Assembly (NCBI GenBank): GCA_015680685.1
Contig: MNCI01003660.1
Coordinates: 88,360-152,359, forward strand
Source: Gnetum montanum
Taxonomy: Eukaryota; Streptophyta; Gnetopsida; Gnetales; Gnetaceae
Length of the DNA stretch: 64,000 nucleotides
Direction: 5' to 3'
Shown: positions 58,223 through 64,000 of the stretch, piece after piece
How positions within the stretch are numbered: position 1 is the first letter of the stretch
Layout: every line of letters starts with the position of its first letter
Notes under the pieces: model-generated
Seen by the model: the letters and a program-made list of their open reading frames with translations, nothing else
Told to the model about the DNA's origin: nothing
Databases searched by the model: none
Made by a program: the position numbers and the translations under genes

Positions 58223-60202
58223 ATGCCTCTCCTACAAGATGATAATAAAGCCACACTTAGTGAGGAAGTTCATTGGAGAACCAACGAACTATATGACGAT
58301 GAAGATTGGAGTATACAACCTGAAGTGGGAGTTTCCTATAAGAATGAACAAAAACAACATCATCACAACACACGAAGACACAACTTACAAGATGACGATG
58401 AACCCCCACTGGCCACTACAAGCGTAACGCAAATACAAGAGGCTGTTCGAATCTCACGTAGGCATCGTAAAGAGAGCCGACTACCCAGGCTCGATTTAAA
58501 TAACTTTTCCAAATTTTCAGGAGGCTATGACTTAGATCTGTATCAACATTTACTAGCCTTCTATGATGCCTGCACATGGAATAACATTGATAACAGTTGG
58601 AAAAAACTTAAGCTCTTTCCCATGACACTCGTTGACCAAGCTAAAGTATGGTATAGATCGTTAAAACCAAATTCGATACGACACTGGTCAACAATGGTAG
58701 AGGTCTTTAACGAAAAATATCAAACCTACGCAAGAGTTTCAGCCTTGAGGAAACAAATCCAAGAATGGAAACAAGCAAAATATGAACCCTTGGACATGAC
58801 CTTAGAAAGATATTACTCATTGTTAAACAATTTCCCAGGCTATGGGTTTTCCGAGGAAAGGCTAATGTACCATATCATTGATGGGCTACTTAATGAAACA
58901 AGAGAGACCTTAGGAACGTATGCTCGAGGTCAACTATACAACCTACGAACCCATCAAATCCAAGAGCTTAATAAGCAGATAGCAAAAGAAGAAGGAGAAA
59001 TAGCTATATGGGAGAGTGTTGAAAAACATCAACGGGACCAAAATCTTAACTCAACAAAGGTCCTTGATCATAACAAGGAGAGATCAACAAATCTCAAGGT
59101 GGAAACACCATCTTTGCCAATACAACAATCGTTAGAAAAAGCAGAGGCAAAGATCAATAAGATGTTGGAATGGATGAATCAAAAGAGTGAAGAATTTATC
59201 AACACCATTGGAGATAGAGTTTTGAAAACCCAAGAAGCAGGGCGAAATCATAGACATTCGGAAAGAAGAAATGAAGGGACTAAGTGCTCAACTACCAATC
59301 ATACATATGAATGCAACATATGCCTGTACGATCACCCCAAAGGCCAATGCCCAATCTTGTTACATTTACATGAACAATGGGGAAATACGTTACATCCAGA
59401 GTTCGTACAGAGATGCTGTGTTAGACCACAGTGGCAACAATCCCAGTCGTGGGGGAATCCACCCTTAGACTAGAGGCACCCTTCACATTTTCTAAATCCA
59501 AATGCTTATAACGTCCAACATCCTGTTTCTTCAACTGGGCCACCATACTCTATCTCACCACAATACTATTCTCCACAATACCATCAACCCATACCTCCAA
59601 CACAACCACCACCTTGTGCACCTTACATTCCTCCTAACTTTCAACATTCTTATCCTTTCCCTCCTTCCACAATGCCACCAACTGTTCCTAAGGTGTTTGT
59701 ACCACCGCAACCCACGAACAACACTTGTGCTGCTGCTACTAACAGTAGTGAAGAGCCTCTTCAACATCAAAGGCGTCCTTTCTTTAAACACGGCCGTAGG
59801 AAGGGACAACATAACTCTGAGGCCACTGCATCTTCCAACTCAGCACAAGTCCAACAATGTGGTGCACCCTTACCTTCAAACCCAACGCCTCATGTAACTT
59901 CATCAGGGCCATCAACTTACACTCCAACAACCACAAAGCCCAATGAACACAACCATGGAAGGCATCAGCCCAATCCTTGCATACCATCTAACGGTCCTAA
60001 ACATCATAGTGGGTCAACTCGTTATCCGGGAACTACATCGTATGAAGTGCCCCACTATGTTTATTACAAAGTGTGTGAAATCCAAGGTGATAAGTATGGA
60101 CCAGTTTCAATATTTGCAATATGCAAGGATCCTTATTTTCCATTTATTAATCCTAGTCATACTCAGCCGTTTAGTTATGGGGGGTATCCCCCATTTCAAT
60201 GA
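58223..60202 (+). pseudogene. gag of element 3, one nonsense codon
   Basis: A frame of 660 codons including the terminal stop starts MPLLQDDNKATLSEEVHWRTNE. Apart from one TAG at 59471-59473 it is open to 60202; element 1 has TGG at the TAG position. The Gag core covers about residues 85-245 (LPRLDLNNFSKFSGGYD, VDQAKVWYRSLKP, EPLDMTLERYYSLLNN). A Glu/Lys/Gln-rich helical stretch and the zinc-knuckle-like CNICLYDHPKGQC at residues 364-376 follow. The Pro/Tyr/His/Thr-rich tail ends FSYGGYPPFQ. The knuckle is spaced CX2CX3HX4C, one residue shorter than usual. Gag packages element RNA in the cytoplasm. Confidence 0.92.
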
Positions 60203-61277
60203 CAAGCAGGATTAATAAATATTTTTTAATTTCTTTAATTTTTCAACTTTTTTGTTTTCCAGTTTTTCATTTTTCAACTTTTTGTTTTATCTTTTTGTGT
60301 GTTTGTGTGTTTGTCTTTTTCTGTTTTTGTAAGTAATCTCATCTACGAATAAAACACTCATGTGGATCGTTGGTTGAGATGTGTTTTATGTTATTAAGTC
60401 ATGAGTGATCAATTATTTGAAACAGTGAGCCCACTACACCCACTCATCCACTTTATAAATAAAGAGGTTCTATTCGAGGGTACAGTGATATTCTTGAAAT
60501 TTCTAAAAACTTAAAATTAATTTTGTGTCATTGTACCCAGAATGAAGAAGGAGGGACCAAGAGGGAATGATTAAGGTGTGACATCAGGGGACTTGTGGAT
60601 TCTCTTTGGTGACGCTTGTGAGAGTTATCATGCAATATGGTTGTACTAAGATCCTTGTAGATCTAATGAAAAATGGGAGTAAGAGTAATCAAAAGGGCAC
60701 TCGAAAATCAAACGTTGTCCTAGGGGGTCCCACTGGAAAGACATGCACCCATGCCTGAAGGTTGGTGACTTCTCTGGATTCAATAAAGTGAAAAAAAGAA
60801 AAGAAAAGAGAGCAAAAGAAACAGAAAAGTGCCATAAAACAAAAATCACTCCTCCCTTGTACTAAACGCCAAGTGATCGTACGCCTTGTTGTTATGGTAC
60901 TCTCATAGTTGTTCATTATGGGATGAAATAATGCGATGTCACTGTTAGATGGATGGACTTGGTTCTGATCTTGGAATGATGGGTTAATGACACCTTNTAG
61001 TTTCTTACCCTCAGCTTAGTTTTTCAGAATTTTCTTTCCCATTTATTCACCCTCCAAACTTTAACGTTCCAATGTACCATTACATTCCCTTTTCTTCATA
61101 ACCGCCAAAGTTCTTAATTGTTGAATTCACATCTTTATCATTCAAAGTGCCTCTCAAATTCACATAATTACCCTTGAATACATTAATTCTTATTAATGTC
61201 CTCATTTTACACCTTAATTTCACGAAAAATCATTAAAAATTCGGTCTCTTTCAGGTGTCTCACTACAGTTTGGACGA

Positions 61278-61305
61278 GATATCGCGTCCCTTGTTCCTAT
61301 AAATA
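61278..61305 (+). promoter_or_regulatory. internal promoter-like module of element 3
   Basis: GAGATATCGCGTCC (GATATC at 61278) is followed by TATAAATA at 61298-61305. The same wording (GATATCGCGTCC...CTATAAATA) occurs in the LTR promoter of this element. The TATA sits between 7-bp inverted arms GTTCCTA and TAGGAAC. It lies 470 bp upstream of ORF2. Confidence 0.6.
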
Positions 61306-61556
61306 GGAACACTCGCCACAACACTTAGCTTCATTTGGCATTCACACGGGGGGGAATTTTAGAATTTTTTCTCTGTGACTTGCGCTTGAGTGACCCTTGC
61401 TTTTTCAACTATATCTCGCGCACTGGTACTCCGATTTGAATTCCGTTTGAACCTGCTTGAACCCGGAGTGTTCAGTTTAGTCATGGGGGAGAGACACTTG
61501 CCGAAAAGTGCCTAACTTTTTTGAAATTTAACATCGCCCAAAGGACAGAAATTAGG

Positions 61557-61774
61557 GTAATTAATACTAACACTTAGCAAAAGTGTGCCACCAATCATAT
61601 AACCTTAAGTATACCGGGAGATTAGAATGATGACCCACCTTAGTCATAGGACTCATTATCATAATTTTCGGGCACGATCACACATTATAACATACGATCT
61701 TTATTTAAGGCAAGTAGTAAGGTATAACTTGATTGCTTAAAAAACCTTACTAATGATGGCCCGTGTGATTGTAG
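61557..61774 (+). other. putative 5'-leader intron of ORF2, element 3
   Basis: The candidate donor GG|GTAATTA at 61557 and acceptor TGATTGTAG ending at 61774, just before the ORF2 ATG, are both conserved in element 1 (18224 and 18471). A CTAAT branch-point-like word lies about 25 bases upstream of the acceptor in both. This is inference only; the donor is not a strong consensus. Confidence 0.3.
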
Positions 61775-62843
61775 ATGGCCCTGAAACGCTCCCAGCAAAA
61801 GAGTCCGACCCTAGGTGGAGCAAAACAACCTAGGAGAGGTCGAAGGTAAGTCCCTGCCGGACAACATAATGAACAGGAGGTGCATTCATTCAGCATCCAT
61901 CAAGATGAACCTCCTACTAGACGATCTGGGCAGGCAGAAGGAGGAGCTGCTGCGCTTGAACAGGGACAACAACTCACGTTGCCCCTGGAATGTGTTCAGG
62001 CTATCCACACGAAGTCTACAATCTCTTCGGTGAATTGTGGAACTCAACTTCGAATCCTTTGCAGAGTTCGCTCCTGAGGCTATTAGGGATCACCTCAAAG
62101 GGTCTCCCTTATGGCCTGTCCTCTCTGAACAAGGCGCCTGGTACTTAGGAGAAACGTACCTATTTTGGCACAATAAGGAGTAAGGCACCACGGTAAACAT
62201 CGGTGGTGTGACAGTGGATTTTTCTGCACAGGCGATTTCGGAAGTGTTAAACCTTCCGAATTCAGGCCCCCACGTTGCTCAATTATCCACCCGATCAGAC
62301 CCTGATGTGCGAAAGGATTGGCTAGAAAAGGCTTATGGCAGAGATAAAGCTTCTGGTGAGCTCACCACGGAAGAGAGAGTTTATTTCAAAATCGGAACCT
62401 ATCACCTCTTCCCCACAAAAGGTTTAAAAAGAATATCAACGTACGTGGCAAGAGGATGTGCAGTGTTGATGGGAAAGGTTAACGCTAACCTTCCTCATCT
62501 ATATTTAACGGATATCCTAAGGTGCTTCGAAGAACGGAAGACAGGGAAAATGGCACTCCCTTTTCCTTACCTTATCAGAAAACTATGTCATCGGGCAGGT
62601 ATTCGGGGATATACAAATGACGTCCTCCGAAAGGCCCAAAATGCTTCTTGCACTGAATTATTAAAGGCGCCAGCTCCAAGAAAGAGCACTGGCAAAGAGT
62701 TGGGACCAGATGAAGAAGATGAAGAACAAATGACTGGACCCCTTGCAACTCAACTTGTAGGACCCAGTCAACCTTCAGCCACAGGTCCCAGCCAACAACA
62801 AGAAGCAGGACCCGGCACAGGCCAGGATTTACCACTGCCGTAA
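61775..62843 (+). pseudogene. ORF2 of element 3 (plant transposon-protein-like domain)
   Basis: It starts MALKRSQQKSPTLGG. A TAA at codon 25, a frameshift near 62047 and a TAA near 62180 break the first part. The region from 62208 to the TAA at 62841 is open. It holds VDFSAQAISEVLNLP, ERVYFKIGTYHLFPTKGLKRISTYVARGCAVLMGKV, LPHLYLTDILRCFE and LPFPYLIRKLCHRAGI, resembling the 'putative plant transposon protein' domain of Athila-type and related plant elements. A Gln/Ser/Pro/Gly-rich tail ends LPLP. ORF3 follows in the same frame. The molecular function is unknown. Confidence 0.8.
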
Positions 62844-62858
62844 GACTATAGATCATCG

Positions 62859-64000
62859 ATGAGCCATCTGAGGGCCATTGCTGAGACGGTTAGTTGGGGA
62901 AGTCGTGATGATGCCAATATCTTCCATGTCATTGATGATGTCAGCCAGCCTACGATTTCAGTAGATCGCACAAGGGGTGAGTTGTCACTACAGACAAGAG
63001 GAGGGGAAAGCAGATGGTCACAACAGATCTCTGGGAACGCGGCTTCTTTTCAAGTGCAATTAGAGACTGGTGAAGGGGCCACTGTGGTGGTCATGCAACA
63101 CCAGAATGCCGCGGGAGCAGCTGAAGTGGTCGCTGACCACATCAAAGAATCTTTTAACGTACCTGTTGTGCCACCGGCTGATCTTTCAGGAGCACAGGAT
63201 GCTCAAACTATCGCCGGAACCTCAATGACTCCTGCAGAACATGAGGATGTATTGGACAAATTGCTTCAAACAGGACAAGTTTTAACGTCCCTGTTTGACA
63301 TCCCCCAGGATGTAACAACAATTCAGTTAGACCTCATTTCGACAAAGGGGAAACTGGTCATATCCAAAGTAAGGGCTGAGCATGCTGAGGCTGAGGTGAA
63401 GAAATTACAAGAGCAGCTCATCGCCTTACAAGCAGCACAACGGGATCCCTTGCAATTGGTTCCCGCAGACCAGATAGACAATTTTAGAACTGAACAACTA
63501 ACCAAATTAATTGCAGAAAATAAGAAGGTGGCAGAAGAAAAGGAGATGGCCACTTGGGATGCCTCCACAGCAAAGGCGCAAACTCATGCGCATCTTAAGG
63601 CACTCAAGGCCTTGCAAGAAGAAAATAAGCAGTTGGTTGCAGATAACCTTCGGTTGACTTCTGTGGAGAAGCAAAAGAATGTTCTCGATGAGCACTTTCA
63701 TCGGCTGCGAGAACAATTCATTCGAGTCAACCAAGATGTAAGCCATTTAGCCAGAGAAAATCGAACCCTCTCAATGAAGGAGGTATGCACTATTCAACAG
63801 AAATCAGCCATCGAGATTAGTGCTTGGCAGAATGAGGCTAAACGACATGAGAAGCTGAAGGAGCACTTCTGTGATCAGGTGGGGATGTATAAACAGATCC
63901 TGGAGAAGGAGATCCATATGGCCAAAGCTCAAATCAATAGCATCAGTGCCCAGCACACTGATTGGGGGGCCATATTGGACACTTATGCCTATGCCCACCA
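62859..64000 (+). CDS. ORF3 of element 3, coiled-coil protein, open to window end
   Basis: From ATG 62859 the frame is open for 380 codons to the last base, with no stop or frameshift. The homologous frame in element 1 is 561 codons, so about 180 codons should lie outside. The N-terminus is MSHLRAIAETVSWGSRDDANIFHVIDD. From about residue 140 on, heptad-like runs dominate (VKKLQEQLIALQ, LKALQEENKQLVADNLRL, HFHRLREQFIRVNQ, WQNEAKRHEKLKEHF, YKQILEKEIHMAKAQ), predicting a long coiled coil. No signal peptide or membrane segment is visible, so it does not look like an envelope protein. Its function is unknown; assembly with Gag or RNA is a guess. Confidence 0.75.
   Translation, partial: MSHLRAIAETVSWGSRDDANIFHVIDDVSQPTISVDRTRGELSLQTRGGESRWSQQISGNAASFQVQLETGEGATVVVMQHQNAAGAAEVVADHIKESFNVPVVPPADLSGAQDAQTIAGTSMTPAEHEDVLDKLLQTGQVLTSLFDIPQDVTTIQLDLISTKGKLVISKVRAEHAEAEVKKLQEQLIALQAAQRDPLQLVPADQIDNFRTEQLTKLIAENKKVAEEKEMATWDASTAKAQTHAHLKALKALQEENKQLVADNLRLTSVEKQKNVLDEHFHRLREQFIRVNQDVSHLARENRTLSMKEVCTIQQKSAIEISAWQNEAKRHEKLKEHFCDQVGMYKQILEKEIHMAKAQINSISAQHTDWGAILDTYAYAH

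Larger units (their letters stand above)
60203..61774 (+). other. spacer between gag and ORF2 of element 3
   Basis: It has no protein domain. It holds a TTTGTGTG microsatellite (about 60294-60313), the GGGGTCCCACTGGAAAGA segment near 60723, a single N at 60997, the internal promoter, a G-rich ATGGGGGAGAGA tract near 61483 and the splice-site-like pair described separately. Confidence 0.7.
38752..64000 (+). mobile_element. element A: autonomous-type Athila-like retrotransposon, interrupted
   Basis: Element A carries an LTR (38752-39615), PBS, gag, protease, RT, RNase H, integrase, ORF2, ORF3, polypurine tract and the first 298 bp of a 3' LTR (55603-55900). Element 2 splits its gag, and element M with element 3 inside it splits the 3' LTR, so its true end is outside the window. 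Its gag, ORF2 and ORF3 are related to those of elements 1-3, so its kind could have supplied enzymes to them. All frames are broken in this copy. Confidence 0.8.
57086..64000 (+). mobile_element. element 3: youngest non-autonomous Athila-like copy, partial
   Basis: It comprises an LTR (57086-58091), PBS, gag (one stop), spacer, internal promoter, ORF2 and ORF3, and runs off the window. CTTGT (57081-57085) is the candidate left target duplication. No pol domain lies between gag and ORF2. Base composition is less AT-rich than in the older copies and CpG words are kept, consistent with recent insertion. Confidence 0.9.

Noticed and set aside
61846-62063. Strong donor AAG|GTAAGT inside ORF2 of element 3 with a CTTTGCAG acceptor, which would remove an early stop.
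   Set aside because: Joining the two sites puts a TGA four codons downstream, so it does not restore the frame seen in element 1.
62208-64000. ORF2/ORF3 as an envelope-like gene.
   Set aside because: No signal peptide, membrane segment or glycoprotein-like features are visible; the second part is a soluble-looking coiled coil.

Overview
The window looks like intergenic DNA from a large, AT-rich plant nuclear genome. A gymnosperm or another giant-genome plant fits best, because many old LTR retrotransposons are nested inside each other and left to decay. The species itself cannot be read from the sequence. I find no cellular protein gene, rRNA, tRNA or CRISPR array. Nearly every recognisable coding stretch is Ty3/gypsy retrotransposon protein, mostly of an Athila-like lineage with a tRNA-Asp-type primer binding site, plus one chromovirus on the minus strand and older fragments.

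Layout. 1-600 is a gypsy reverse transcriptase relic. About 1000-3210 is a non-coding repeat (R1), with a second copy (R2) at about 31080-32790. 3280-3480 is a gypsy integrase tail. About 4440-26357 is a large decayed Athila-like element (C) with LTRs, gag and protease but no recognisable RT or integrase; its second ORF is split. Element 1 (13432-22335, target duplication ATAAG) sits inside C. 26358-31080 is AT-rich with a faint coding relic. 35551-38745 is chromovirus pol on the minus strand (B), cut at 38752 by an autonomous-type Athila-like element (A) that has gag, protease, RT, RNase H, integrase, ORF2 and ORF3. A is itself interrupted by element 2 in its gag (41460-47372, target duplication CAAGG) and by a minus-strand element (M) in its 3' LTR at 55901. 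M is interrupted by element 3 (57086 to beyond the window end), the youngest copy.

The most interesting content is the family formed by elements 1, 2 and 3. They have LTRs, a tRNA-Asp-type PBS, a polypurine tract, a full gag and two further frames: ORF2 with a domain resembling the 'putative plant transposon protein' family, and ORF3, a long coiled coil. They have no protease, RT, RNase H or integrase. The LTR promoter region carries a regularly spaced array of GATATC palindromes just upstream of a TATA box. In elements 1 and 3 a second GATATC-type/TATA module lies inside the element, upstream of ORF2, so ORF2/ORF3 may have their own promoter and perhaps a leader intron. These elements would need enzymes from a relative such as A.

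Most nonsense codons in the older copies are single C-to-T or G-to-A changes at Gln and Trp codons, as expected from long-term cytosine methylation. Element 3 has one nonsense codon in gag and a completely open ORF3 that runs off the window end. All domain names come from reading translations by eye; no database search was possible.
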